A DNA stretch of 64,000 nt from Methanolobus sp. (GTDB taxonomy: Archaea > Halobacteriota > Methanosarcinia > Methanosarcinales > Methanosarcinaceae). Below the pieces are notes generated by a model. The model was not told the origin of the DNA, made no database searches, and saw nothing but the letters and a program-made list of their open reading frames with translations. Made by a program: the position numbers and the translations under genes. Positions within the stretch are counted from its first letter, which is position 1, and every line of letters begins with the position of its first letter. Below are positions 34,665-44,132 of the stretch, piece by piece. The stretch lies in assembly GCF_016278365.1 (NCBI RefSeq), contig NZ_JADQBZ010000008.1:1-64000 (forward strand). Reading direction: 5' to 3'.

Positions 34665-35921
34665 TTGCCAAGTTACAAACCATTCGAAATACCTTATGAT
34701 ACAGAAGGTATTCCATTAGAAGACCAGTTTATGAGCTGGAATGAAATGATCAAGGCTCCTTATGATAAGAACTCTGTTGATGCGTACACCAGGACACGTA
34801 TTATCCTGATGAACGGGATTGAGAATGCTTCTGTCCTTATGTCTCACTGTATGGAAAGGATGACTGAGGATCCCGAGATAAAACGTCAGATGGCCTTGAT
34901 CAGGCGGGCTGATTCCCAGCAGCAGCAGACCATCAACTGGCTGAACCCGGCTGACCAGACTGTAATTGAGTCCACCCTTGGTTATGAGCAGGTGGCTGTT
35001 GATCTGACTGCGAATCTGGCCAAGAACGAGCCTGATTCATATGTCAAACAGACACTGGATTTTGCATTGCTTGAGGATTTCGATCACCTCTACAGGTACA
35101 GTTGCCTGTACGACTATCTCGAGGAAGGTGATTCTGACAACGTTGTTCAGGGCAAGACCGAGGTCAAACCAGGAAGGCCAACGGTTATCGAGCACAGACA
35201 TCCTGACGACAGCATGCGCAAACACTACGATAAAGACACGGCGGACATCAAGACCAAGATGAATTATCTAACCATCGTTGCAGGTGAGCAGCAGACCGAA
35301 CTCTTCTATAAGTCACATGGGTTCATGTATGCCGATGACCTCGCACGAAAGATATACGCCGAGATCGCTGAGATCGAAGAGCAGCATGTGACTCAGTACG
35401 GGTTGCTTGGGGACCCGCGGGAAACCATGCTTGAGAAGCTGACCATGATGCAGTTGTGTGAAGCTTACATCTATCACTCCTGCGCTCAGAGTGAAAAGGA
35501 TCCCAGGATAAAGGATATCTGGGAAAAGTTCACGCGTATGGAAATGACCCAGTTCCAGGCCTGCGCTAAACTCCTTGAGAGATATGAGGGCAGGGACATC
35601 AGAGATGTCGTGAAGGCTGATGTGATTAAGCCACTTGTCATCTTTGAACCCAACAAGGAATACGTCAACGACGTCATTGAAAAGCAGTTGGACCTGTCGC
35701 CCCACAACATGGAGTTCAAGAGGATTCGTGATCTTCCTGATAGCTGGTCCAGTTTTAGCTACCAGAGCAAGGTAAACAAAGGAGGCGTCCCCAGCGAAGA
35801 TGTTGTGAGCAAGGCAAAAAGCGAACTGGCTCAGAAGGATCAGGCTGAGAAGATCAAACAGGTCAAGCAGGAAATGGCACAGAGAATCCAGAAGGGCCTG
35901 TCCGGCACAAAGACATTTTAA
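34665..35921 (+). CDS. Large ferritin-like/diiron-type protein, function unknown
   Basis: A 418-residue soluble, mostly alpha-helical protein starting at TTG 34665. Two carboxylate-histidine motifs typical of ferritin-like four-helix bundles are seen: LLEDFDHLYRY near residue 140 (ExxDH) and IEEQHVTQYG near residue 238 (ExxH). The C-terminal 60 residues are charged and coiled-coil-like (KAKSELAQKDQAEKIKQVKQ). I know of no named family. An oxidative-stress role is plausible given the MsrA homologue upstream, but it is inference. Confidence 0.6.
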   Translation: MPSYKPFEIPYDTEGIPLEDQFMSWNEMIKAPYDKNSVDAYTRTRIILMNGIENASVLMSHCMERMTEDPEIKRQMALIRRADSQQQQTINWLNPADQTVIESTLGYEQVAVDLTANLAKNEPDSYVKQTLDFALLEDFDHLYRYSCLYDYLEEGDSDNVVQGKTEVKPGRPTVIEHRHPDDSMRKHYDKDTADIKTKMNYLTIVAGEQQTELFYKSHGFMYADDLARKIYAEIAEIEEQHVTQYGLLGDPRETMLEKLTMMQLCEAYIYHSCAQSEKDPRIKDIWEKFTRMEMTQFQACAKLLERYEGRDIRDVVKADVIKPLVIFEPNKEYVNDVIEKQLDLSPHNMEFKRIRDLPDSWSSFSYQSKVNKGGVPSEDVVSKAKSELAQKDQAEKIKQVKQEMAQRIQKGLSGTKTF

Positions 35922-35992
35922 GCTGGCACGGGGGTTCTAAGTCCCCCTTATCCTTTAATTTAGTTTAGCCAAAAAAGTGAAAGTGATCGCCT

Positions 35993-36628
35993 TTACTCAG
36001 TAAAGACGACCTTTACCTCATTGACATCCCAGAGGGATTCTATCTTTTCTATTATATCTTCTTTTATGGCCGCGGCGAACTGGTGGTTGGAGGGCAGGTC
36101 AAGCAGTATCCTGACAGACCCTTCCTTTACATCTATTTTTGTTACCAGTTCGGTCCTGATAATATCCAGCCCTGCCATAGGATTCATAACATGCTTAAGC
36201 CGGCTTCTGACCACAATCTCCGTGGTGGGCTCCTTTGCGCTTACAAGTCCGTGCTTCTCCTCATAATCGCGTATCGCAGACCTGAGACCTTCAACGGCAA
36301 GCACTGAACAGTGGGCTTTGACCGGAGGGAGTCCTCCAAGTTCTTCGGTGGCTTCTTTCCAGGTTATCTTCTTTGCTTCTTCTACGGTCTTGCCTTTGGC
36401 CAGTTCGGTGATTATTGAAGCTGTAGCGATATTAGATGCACATCCGTATGATTCGAACTTCACGTCATCTATGACCTTGGTTTCCGGATTGACCTGTAAG
36501 TAAACTGCAACCATGTCACCACAGGCCGGACTGCCTTCCAAACCCTTGCCATCCGGATTCTCCATTTTTCCTACATTTCTTGGGTTTTTGAAATGCTCAA
36601 GAACTTTCTCACTGTATGGGAACTTCAT
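35993..36628 (-). CDS. iscU: IscU Fe-S scaffold fused to a MIP18/DUF59 domain
   Basis: The start at 36628 gives KFPYSEKVLEHFKNPRNVG, the standard IscU N-terminus; 16 more codons are open upstream. Residues 1-125 are IscU with its three cluster cysteines (SPACGDM, ESYGCASN, KAHCSVL) and the adjacent Asp. Residues about 138-211 are a DUF59/MIP18-like domain (RLKHVMNPMAGLDII), normally found in proteins that deliver clusters. The fusion suggests assembly and transfer in one protein. It directly follows the iscS-like gene. Confidence 0.88.
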   Translation of the reverse strand: MKFPYSEKVLEHFKNPRNVGKMENPDGKGLEGSPACGDMVAVYLQVNPETKVIDDVKFESYGCASNIATASIITELAKGKTVEEAKKITWKEATEELGGLPPVKAHCSVLAVEGLRSAIRDYEEKHGLVSAKEPTTEIVVRSRLKHVMNPMAGLDIIRTELVTKIDVKEGSVRILLDLPSNHQFAAAIKEDIIEKIESLWDVNEVKVVFTE

Positions 36629-36672
36629 TGTATTACCTCGATGTATAACTTCAAATTGGCTTTCAAGCAATT

Positions 36673-37845
36673 TCACTTATTTTTCTCATAAAGCGGGCTG
36701 ATAGCCCTGAGTCGTGCCACTATCTCTTTTACAGCATCTATTATGCTGTCAACGTCTTCCATGGTGTTATACCTGCCAAAGGTAAAACGCAGGGAACCGT
36801 GCGCTCTTTCATGGTTTCCGCCTATGCCCATGATCACATGGCTTGCTTCAAGTGACCGACTGAAGCATGCTGAGCCTGTGCTCACTGCAAATCCTCTCAT
36901 GTCCAGATGCAATGTCATTGACTCACCTTCAACATAATGGAAAGTTATGTTCGCGTTCTGCGGTACACGCTGATGCCTGCTGCCATTGAGTATCACATGG
37001 GGCACTTCTTCTTCGGCTCTCTTTATCGTATGGTCCCTCAGCGACGCAAGGAATTTATTTTCCTCCGGTGTCACAAGCTCCACTGCCTTTGCAAAACCAA
37101 CAGCTCCAGGGATGTTCTCAAGTCCTGCACGACGATTGGATTCCTGGAATCCTCCATCCATCCACTTGTGAATGGGTGTGCCCTCCCTGATATACAATGC
37201 TCCGACGCCCCTTGGGCCGTGAATGGTATGTGCTGACATCGTTACAAGGTCAACTGGTATCTTGCTGACATCGATAGGCACTCTGGTGAAACTATGGGTC
37301 GCATCCGTATGCAGCAGCACATCCTTCTCTTTACATATCTCCGCAATTGCCTTGAGATCCTGGAGAGTTCCAATCTCCTGGTTGGCATGCTGTATGGAAA
37401 CAAGGGTGGTGTTCTCGTTGATGGCGCTTTCCAGCTCTTCCAGGTTAAGCACACCTTCGGGACTCACACTAATATAATCTGCCTTGTAACCTTGTTTTTC
37501 CAGGGCTCTGGCAGTATTGAGCACCGGGAAATCCTCGATCTTAGAGACAATTATGTGGTTGCCCTTCTTCTTTGCGAGGGCAGAGACGACCCCTTTGATT
37601 GCCATATTGCTTGATTCTGTTTCACCGGAAGTTAGCACGATCTCATCCGGAGTTGCCCCCAGGGATGAAGCTATCGTTGCACGTGCATCCTCAAGCCCTT
37701 CCTTGGCATCGATACCCATAGAATAACCGAACTCTGAAGTGGCTACTGCATAAGTATCAAAGTAGTATGGCTTCATAGCATCCAGCACCCTTTCATCAAG
37801 GCGGGTACTGGCAGCGTTATCAAGATAAACTGTCTTATCCAACAT
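36673..37845 (-). CDS. IscS/NifS-like protein without the PLP lysine
   Basis: A 390-residue aminotransferase class V protein. The fold motifs are present (YLDNAASTRLDERV, TSGETESSNMAIKG, SIQHANQEIG, LLHTDATHSF) and the sulfur-accepting Cys is in TGSACFSRS. The Schiff-base lysine of SAHKxHGPKG is replaced by threonine (SAHTIHGPRG, codon ACC), so it probably cannot act as a PLP cysteine desulfurase. Archaeoglobus IscS has a comparable substitution and acts in cluster assembly with IscU. It sits 44 bases upstream of iscU. Confidence 0.88.
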   Translation of the reverse strand: MLDKTVYLDNAASTRLDERVLDAMKPYYFDTYAVATSEFGYSMGIDAKEGLEDARATIASSLGATPDEIVLTSGETESSNMAIKGVVSALAKKKGNHIIVSKIEDFPVLNTARALEKQGYKADYISVSPEGVLNLEELESAINENTTLVSIQHANQEIGTLQDLKAIAEICKEKDVLLHTDATHSFTRVPIDVSKIPVDLVTMSAHTIHGPRGVGALYIREGTPIHKWMDGGFQESNRRAGLENIPGAVGFAKAVELVTPEENKFLASLRDHTIKRAEEEVPHVILNGSRHQRVPQNANITFHYVEGESMTLHLDMRGFAVSTGSACFSRSLEASHVIMGIGGNHERAHGSLRFTFGRYNTMEDVDSIIDAVKEIVARLRAISPLYEKNK

Positions 37846-37879
37846 TTAACCTCCAACAACTAAATATTAACATATCGAT

Positions 37880-38299
37880 CTAAATAAAAAGTGTGATACT
37901 GGCGTCTTTTGCTTCATGGATATAAGTACCGACTGCTCCGTAATCATCTATCCATTCCCTGCGAAGTTCCTCAGGTTTAATCCCCATTATTTCCATTGTC
38001 ATCTCGCAGGCTATGATCTTGCCACCAAGTTCCTTATAGTCCTCCATAAGCTTTTCAAGCGGTGCGACATTGGCTTTCTTCATCCTCTTGCCGATCATCC
38101 ATTTTCCAAGCCCCAGCATGTGCATTTTCGATAGAGGCCCTTTGTCAAGGCCCCCTTTTTTCAGCCGCTGCAGGCCCCAGAATGTGAAATACAGGGATGC
38201 TTCCATTCCCATGGATAAAGCACCGTTGCCGATGATAAGGGCACTGTATATCTTGTCCAGATCTCCGCTATGGACTACGATAACTGTCTTTCCTGTCAT
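37880..38299 (-). CDS. DsrE/DsrE2-family sulfur-carrier-like protein
   Basis: A 139-residue DsrE-like protein. KTVIVVHSGDLDKIYSALII at the N-terminus and the ASLYFTFWGLQRLKKG segment are typical of the DsrE2/DsrEFH group. A conserved Cys is seen in IIACEMTMEIMGI near residue 99. Members relay persulfide sulfur. It lies between tusA-like and iscS-like genes with gaps of 10 and 34 bases, so it belongs to the same operon. Confidence 0.82.
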   Translation of the reverse strand: MTGKTVIVVHSGDLDKIYSALIIGNGALSMGMEASLYFTFWGLQRLKKGGLDKGPLSKMHMLGLGKWMIGKRMKKANVAPLEKLMEDYKELGGKIIACEMTMEIMGIKPEELRREWIDDYGAVGTYIHEAKDASITLFI

Positions 38300-38309
38300 T
38301 TTTACCGCC

Positions 38310-38531
38310 CTATCTTTTAATCTTTATCTTCCACTCGTTGTCCTTATCTTCAATATCGACAACTTCAAGCCCCATGGCTTCACAGGCCATAGGTATCTCT
38401 TTTTTGGAAGCAGGATGTGTTCCAATGATCACAACCTCATCTCCAGGCGATGCTTTTCTCAGTGCTTTACGGCATTCTACGAGAGGGACAGGACATGTCT
38501 GACCCCTTACATCGATTTCCACTTTTGCCAT
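38310..38531 (-). CDS. tusA: TusA/SirA-like sulfur carrier
   Basis: A 73-residue protein of the TusA family. It has the signature RGQTCPVPLVECRKAL near residue 9, with the persulfide-carrying Cys in CPxP. It is the first gene of the tusA-dsrE-iscS-iscU operon. Because the IscS partner lacks its PLP lysine, sulfur may enter this relay from sulfide or another donor rather than cysteine (inference). Confidence 0.9.
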   Translation of the reverse strand: MAKVEIDVRGQTCPVPLVECRKALRKASPGDEVVIIGTHPASKKEIPMACEAMGLEVVDIEDKDNEWKIKIKR

Positions 38532-38708
38532 AATAATCCCCTTTGAAATGGATGCAACAGCAGGTTAACGCTGTTAACATCTCTATACTATGTACAATAA
38601 TATAGTTCTAACCCTTGGCAGATATCTATACTGATATTAATCAGTACTTTATATCTATCACTATATTCTTTGCAGTATTTAACAGTGCAGCACGAATTGT
38701 CCAGGAAT

Positions 38709-40157
38709 CTATTCTCTCAGTATCTTCTTTATCAGAACGAAACCCCCTATATTGATAATTACTATCAGGACACTGCCAACAAGATAACGTGGGTTCCTGA
38801 AAAACACATCACTTTTGGAATTTGCCGCAGGCAGGCTGAAATCAATATGTTCGCTTCCGGTAAGAAATATCTCTTTTTCCATAGTTGACATGGAGCTATC
38901 ATCAGATGTGAAGCGGATATTGTAACTATAACCGGTTTCCACTCCCCGGAGCAGGCTGCTTTCAGAGAGGGTGGTAGAATAAATGGTGTCCCCACTTCTA
39001 ATGATCTCCAGGCTGCCTTTATGAGGCACTGATATTTTCAGAGCTGTATTGTCTCTTAGTGGGATTGCATCTCCATCGGATAATCTGAGTTCGTTTGGCA
39101 GGTATAATATATCAAGTATTGTAGGTGCAATATCTTCCTGCCCGTAACTGCCTTCTACAACATTATTTGCAATGCCGGGTAAAGATATCGAAAAAGGAAT
39201 CATTTGTGCTTCATTTGATTTGGAATATTTAGCTGCCTGATGGCCACCGCGGGAATCCGGGCTTGGAAAAGCCATGCCATGGTCTGCCGTGAAGATAAAG
39301 GCAAGTTTGTTCTCTTTGCATTTTATGTAAAGATCCATACAGGCTGCATCAATGCCATCAATAGATGCAATATAACCCGTATCTTTTTTGTAGTGACCTG
39401 CCGAATCAACAGCGCCTACATTAATTGTAAGCAGGTAGTGTTCTTTTGGATAGTTGGCCTGCATATGGTCAATTACATCTATTGCGGTGTGGATAGCCCA
39501 GTTATTATATATGTCGTATCGCTGCTGAGAACCTTCCGGGAATTGCTTAAGCTGGTCATTCAGTACCGGAATGCTGTCCTGCATGAGAGCAGCCACTTCC
39601 ATTGTTATTTGTTTTTGTCCCCCGGCTGGGATGTTTTTCATGACGAGCATTTCCGGCTGATTGACAGAATTGGAGACATCACGAACGATAACATCCTGCT
39701 TGGAGCAAAGGCTCGCGAAATCGCCTTTGTGCATTACTGCGAAAGTGTAATAATCGTATTCATGGGCTACATCGTAGATGGTAGTGCCCGAGCCTGCTAT
39801 TACGTCAGACAGGGCATTTGAGTAACCCGTAACAAGGACAGAGTGCCCGGCTTCCGTATAGGTCTGGGGAGCTCGCACATCCAGTACTCTGTAACTCTGG
39901 CTTAAAATGAGTGAAAGATTACCGCCCTGAGATTTCGGAAGCATCTGGCCATCCAGCGCGTAAGGTGTTAAATCTGGATAGATATAGGGTGATCCCAGTC
40001 CATCAATGATTAGGATTACTGCTCCTTGTGGTATATCGACTGGGTTTACATCCAGTATATCTGTTGCGCTGGCCGGCTGTAGCGCGAAGACGAGTAAAAA
40101 AACAATTAGCAGAACTCTTGAGTATGTTAACAGTGATGTTTTTTGTATCTTTTGCAT
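38709..40157 (-). CDS. Secreted alkaline-phosphatase-superfamily protein, membrane anchored
   Basis: A 482-residue protein with an N-terminal signal peptide (LLIVFLLVFALQPASA) and a C-terminal membrane anchor (LVGSVLIVIINIGGFVLIKK). The body resembles alkaline phosphatase/sulfatase or phosphoglycerate-mutase-like metalloenzymes: VILIIDGLG at residue 46, TEAGHSVLVTGYS near residue 105, NVGAVDSAGHYKK near residue 245, FTADHGM near residue 292 and DIAPTILDI near residue 345. It would act outside the cell on a phosphate or sulfate ester. The substrate is unknown. Confidence 0.75.
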   Translation of the reverse strand: MQKIQKTSLLTYSRVLLIVFLLVFALQPASATDILDVNPVDIPQGAVILIIDGLGSPYIYPDLTPYALDGQMLPKSQGGNLSLILSQSYRVLDVRAPQTYTEAGHSVLVTGYSNALSDVIAGSGTTIYDVAHEYDYYTFAVMHKGDFASLCSKQDVIVRDVSNSVNQPEMLVMKNIPAGGQKQITMEVAALMQDSIPVLNDQLKQFPEGSQQRYDIYNNWAIHTAIDVIDHMQANYPKEHYLLTINVGAVDSAGHYKKDTGYIASIDGIDAACMDLYIKCKENKLAFIFTADHGMAFPSPDSRGGHQAAKYSKSNEAQMIPFSISLPGIANNVVEGSYGQEDIAPTILDILYLPNELRLSDGDAIPLRDNTALKISVPHKGSLEIIRSGDTIYSTTLSESSLLRGVETGYSYNIRFTSDDSSMSTMEKEIFLTGSEHIDFSLPAANSKSDVFFRNPRYLVGSVLIVIINIGGFVLIKKILRE

Positions 40158-40315
40158 GTCTGCTGTGAGGAGAGGTCACTATAATAAAGTTTCTATTTGA
40201 AACGCATTTTTATAAAATGACCCTAAATAAACTCTTGTTTCTCAGAAGGAATCGGAATTTTAGATGCCGTATTTATATGGTTCTGAATAGCTTTTTCGTA
40301 TAAATCTCCGTTTGC

Positions 40316-40980
40316 TCAATTCCATTTGCCATCTATTCCAAAATCACTTGCATGCTTCCATTCATGTTGCAATTTCTGTGTTGTGATTTTTGTACTAGGT
40401 AAATCTGTTCTTAGAATGTTTTTCCCAGCATCAACAACATTGTCTGCACTTCTGCTTGCATCAAGTGTATTATCCATTCCCTTCCCGGCATCTCCTGTTT
40501 TATCCAAGAAGTTGAATAAATCTCCAACATCATTCGCATGGGTGACTCCTTCCTCCAGAGCTTTAACTGCAAGCCTGCCACCCGTCACCCCTGGCAGAAG
40601 CAGACATGCAACATCAGCTCCAAGACCTATTAAGTCCATTTATTAGCGTTGCCTGTACGGATATCGTTCAGATCCATTGCAAGGAAAGCAATGTCTATTG
40701 CACTCTCAACATAATGCCCGCTCGGATCAGTATACTTCACCGGATTGTTCAATGTATAAGCATATCTGTTCAATGCCTACGGGTTATACAGGTCCGGCAG
40801 CATAGTATCCGGTTGCACGAAAATCCTGTACTCAGGTGAGTAGTACCTTGCTCCATAGTACATCAACCCGGTATCAATATCATTCTCCTGTCCGGTAAAT
40901 CCATATTTTTCCAGCCCACCTGACTGCACCTGACCGTACGGGTAGTACTCGGTGCTTTCAACCTCAAAGACGCAGCTATA
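40316..40980 (-). pseudogene. Orphan C-terminal Rhs/YD-repeat module, broken
   Basis: Read on the minus strand from 40980: EYYPYGQVQSGGLEKYGFTG, then the Rhs core hallmark YYGARYYSPEYRIF near 40850, PDLYNP, an in-frame TAG at about 40781 where Gln would be expected, then ALNRYAYTLNNPVKYTDPSG, and a frameshift near 40640 leading into a 107-codon ORF (GLGADVACLLLPGVTGG) that looks like a toxin-tip linker. It is the missing C-terminal end of the YD-repeat gene at 41608-42944, from which it is separated by the RelBE pair. Confidence 0.75.
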
Positions 40981-41038
40981 GAATAGATAATATGTTTTTA
41001 AAAATTGATTTATAGTATACCATATTATACTGTAGTAT

Positions 41039-41275
41039 ATGACTGCAGCTACAACTATAAAAATAGACCCGCGCCTGAAAGATAGCCTTGATAAACTAAA
41101 ATTGTTCCCCAGGGAAACCTATAATGAAGTGGTTTCCCGCCTTGTGGATATGGCATACGACCAGGAGCCTCTGAGTGATGAGACAATCAGCAGGATAGAA
41201 GAGGCACTGGAAGACTTCAAACGTGGAAGATATTACACACAGGAAGAAGTAGAGGCTGAACTGGGGCTTCGGTGA
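41039..41275 (+). CDS. RelB/VapB-like antitoxin
   Basis: A 78-residue protein. The N-terminal half looks like a ribbon-helix-helix (TTIKIDPRLKDSLDKLKLFP, then ETYNEVVSRLVD) and the C-terminal half is an acidic helix that would wrap the toxin (RIEEALEDFKRG, YYTQEEVEAELG). Its end overlaps the toxin start, the usual coupling of such pairs. It probably represses its own promoter. It sits inside the broken Rhs locus. Confidence 0.82.
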   Translation: MTAATTIKIDPRLKDSLDKLKLFPRETYNEVVSRLVDMAYDQEPLSDETISRIEEALEDFKRGRYYTQEEVEAELGLR

Positions 41276-41538
41276 TGTACTCGATCCTCTATTCTCACGC
41301 TGCACTGAAGGACCTTAAAGGTCTTCCCCAGGACGTTGCGGAAAAAGTAGTAAAATCGATCAAAGAGATCAGTGAAAATCCGAAAACACACGTCAAAAAA
41401 CTCAAAGGATTTCCGAACACCCCACTTTACTCCCTGAGGGTTGGAGATTATCGTGTCATTATGAGTATTGAAGGAGAGAAACTGGTCATTTTTGTTATTG
41501 AAGTGGGACATAGGAGTAAAATCTACCGTAAGTATTGA
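41275..41538 (+). CDS. RelE/ParE-family toxin
   Basis: An 87-residue toxin (one more if GTG 41272 is used). RelE fold features: YSHAALKDLKGLPQDVAEKV, VKKLKGFPNTPLYSLRVGDY, and RVIMSIEGEKLVIFVIEVGH followed by RSKIYRKY, with the basic residues and C-terminal Tyr used for mRNA cleavage on the ribosome. Both reading frames are intact. The pair is a cytoplasmic toxin-antitoxin module, probably active, and probably inserted with the Rhs rearrangement. Confidence 0.85.
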   Translation: MYSILYSHAALKDLKGLPQDVAEKVVKSIKEISENPKTHVKKLKGFPNTPLYSLRVGDYRVIMSIEGEKLVIFVIEVGHRSKIYRKY

Positions 41539-41607
41539 TTAAGGACAGATTCTTTGAAATACACGAGGGTGTAGAGGGGACAAGACGTTAAGCTGTTTTT
41601 TCTTTAA

Positions 41608-42944
41608 TCAGTCCAGACCGCCGGACTGTACCTGACCGTATGGATAGTACCCGGTGCGCTCTACCTCAAGGCCGCTCTCATTAACGAACAAAGTAGTACT
41701 GCCCAGATGATCGGAAAGATACCACTCCATGCCTTCGGCTGTCTGCTTAGCTATGCGCTCGTCGTCGCGGAAGAAGTAGCTGGTTGCTACCCTATTGTCC
41801 ACTTCATAGAACTTATTGATATAGTAACTAAACTGACCGTCAGCATTCTGCTTCTTGATCCTCTTACCGTTAGCATCATACCAGTACTTCTCCACAAGGG
41901 AACTGTTACCGGAATAGCGTACCTCGCTTAACTGGTTCGCATTATTGTAGACGTAGATGAAATCCTCGTCCTCGACCAAGTTACCGTTTGCATCATATTC
42001 GAGGTCATTGCCGTTATAGGTCACTGGAGCGTGGAACGGTGTTACATCATAACTATAAGAGGATATTGTGACACTGTTCTCATCTACCTGATGGATGCAG
42101 CCATACTGATCGTAGGTAAAATCTCTCTGGTACGTCGGCACGTTGTTGACCGACATTCCCGCACTGGTCAGCCTGTCCAGATCATCGTATCCGTAGGTTT
42201 TCACAGAACTCAGGACATTATCCTCGATCTCAAGGATATTGCCGACGTTGTCGAAATCATAGTTCAGGTCCTGGAGATTCTGAGTGTATATCCTGTCCAG
42301 CAGGAGCTTCTGACTATCATAGGTATAGTTAGTGACCACGCCGTTGGAAAGCTCTTTAGTGGTGATCTGGTTCCTTGCATTGTAGTCCAGGTTGTTCACA
42401 ACACCCTCAACACTATCCAGCAAAGTCTGAGCGTTGTAGGTAAGGCCAACGCTGGAAGCGTCCGGATAGGTGATCTTCGTTCCCTGTCCATGCTGTCATA
42501 CTCGTAAGACGTGGTGTAGGGTGTACTGTCAAGTGTTACAGTCTCGTCCACAATTCTATAACGCTGATCGTAGTCATAGTTTGATGAGATGCTTCCTCTG
42601 ATGACCTGTGAGAGTGTGCTGTTGTATTCAAGGTCGTACGTGAAACTGACATCCGCGTCGGTAGGATAGTCTATGGCAATGACACGGTCAAGGGCATTGT
42701 AGCTGAGGCTTGTAGTAACTCCTCTGGCGTCTGTCTGGTTGATGAGGTTGCCGTTGAGGTCATACTCATAGACCCAATTGCCCATGTCCGGATCGCTCAT
42801 GGCCACTTTTTGGCCAAGGGAATCATAGGTGAAGCAGACATGTAAGGTAAGAGACGTTGGTGATAAAAATTTATGTTTTAGATAGCCTTGCATTTCCCAA
42901 GTATAACTAAAATCCCATCCTGTAAAAGTCAACTGGGTCTGCAT
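41608..42944 (-). pseudogene. YD-repeat (Rhs-like) protein gene, truncated and frameshifted
   Basis: Two overlapping ORFs in different frames (42396-42944 and 41608-42423) form one YD-repeat protein. Many YxxxGR/ YDxxG-type repeats are visible: FTYDSLGQKVAMSDPDMGNW, YEYDLNGNLINQTD, YGYDDLDRLTSAG, YDANGNLVEDEDF. A 1-base deletion near 42477 separates the frames (ERK becomes ERR and the frame is lost). The 5' end is missing. The 3' end stops at SGGLD, exactly where the orphan module at 40980 resumes with a 40-base overlap in homology. Confidence 0.8.
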
Positions 42945-43001
42945 CTGGCAGTTGTCTTAGGTGTACCTTTGCCTGTATCCGAACAACCAGTTATTTCAGA
43001 C

Positions 43002-44132
43002 TCATAAACTTTTTAGTCTATCCTTAGCAAGCAATGATAATAAGAGTACAATAGCGCAGGCTGTAAAGATAGCTTCGAATCCAAGAATGCCAAGAAAAAC
43101 ACCTGCAAGTATCGGCATCGTTCCAATGCCTGCATAAGTGCAGGTATTAAAGATACCCATTGCAAGCCCTCTCTGGATCTTCATATTGGAGACTGCCAGC
43201 GGTAAACCTACCATTCCTGTACCTGAGCCTGCACCGATCAGCGCAAATCCGGGCAAGGGGTAAGCTATAGAGATTAAAGTGCCAGTCGCAGCGATTGCTA
43301 CTCCTGCCCGGATCATTTGGTTATAGTGTAAATTCATCCTGCCTACCGCTATATTTGCTATCATTGCGCTGACATACATTGCTGCAATAGAGAGCCCCAG
43401 TGTTGTTTTACTAAGTGTTTCCTGGCTGTAGTCCGGATAGAATGCTGTCAGCACTCCACTTATTCCAAAGAGCAGGAATGAGATGAGCCATATACGGGAG
43501 TATCTTGCATTTGTGAAGTGACCGGCAATTGTGCGCACGCCGGGTATCTCCGGTTCCTCTATTCTCACTTTCTGGCCCCTTTCATAGTTCCTGTTCCCTT
43601 GCTTGAGAATCATTACTCCGGTTATCAGAAATGGTATTGCCATTAAGGTAAAAATGAAGATTCCACCCTTGATGTACCAATGCGCCAGATAGCCTGCCAG
43701 TGCGACTCCCAGTGCCAGACCTGCATTCAGGAGGAAGTTGAACTCGCCAATATACCGGCTCCTCTCTTCGTATTCCGACAGCATTGCATAAGCTACAGGG
43801 AAAAAAGCCCCACATGCAACTCCCTCTGCCAGTCTTGCAAGCACAAGCACGACCAGGTTCTCGCTGACAAGGAGCACTATACCGGAAACAAGTGTCAACA
43901 GGATTGAAAATACAATCAGCCGAGTACCGTCATACCTGTCAGAAAGTAGGCCAAAAGGTATCATCATGACCAATGCCCCTATAAAATACCCCGAGAACAG
44001 CAAGCCCGATGCAAGAGCCCCCGCACTCCCCTCCCCTGAAGCCGCTATCTCCGGCAGTACAGGTATAACTGCATTGGACAGACCCATTATCAAGAATACA
44101 GTAAGATAAAGCAACAGCCTGTTTTTGTCCAT
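43002..44132 (-). CDS. Major facilitator superfamily transporter
   Basis: A 376-residue protein with about 12 membrane helices. The MFS loop 2-3 motif is GLLSDRYDGTRLIV near residue 62. ARLAEGVACGAFFPVAYAML in helix 4 is typical of drug or sugar exporters of the DHA1 type. The substrate is unknown. It is the last host gene before the provirus and is transcribed away from it. Confidence 0.88.
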   Translation of the reverse strand: MDKNRLLLYLTVFLIMGLSNAVIPVLPEIAASGEGSAGALASGLLFSGYFIGALVMMIPFGLLSDRYDGTRLIVFSILLTLVSGIVLLVSENLVVLVLARLAEGVACGAFFPVAYAMLSEYEERSRYIGEFNFLLNAGLALGVALAGYLAHWYIKGGIFIFTLMAIPFLITGVMILKQGNRNYERGQKVRIEEPEIPGVRTIAGHFTNARYSRIWLISFLLFGISGVLTAFYPDYSQETLSKTTLGLSIAAMYVSAMIANIAVGRMNLHYNQMIRAGVAIAATGTLISIAYPLPGFALIGAGSGTGMVGLPLAVSNMKIQRGLAMGIFNTCTYAGIGTMPILAGVFLGILGFEAIFTACAIVLLLSLLAKDRLKSL

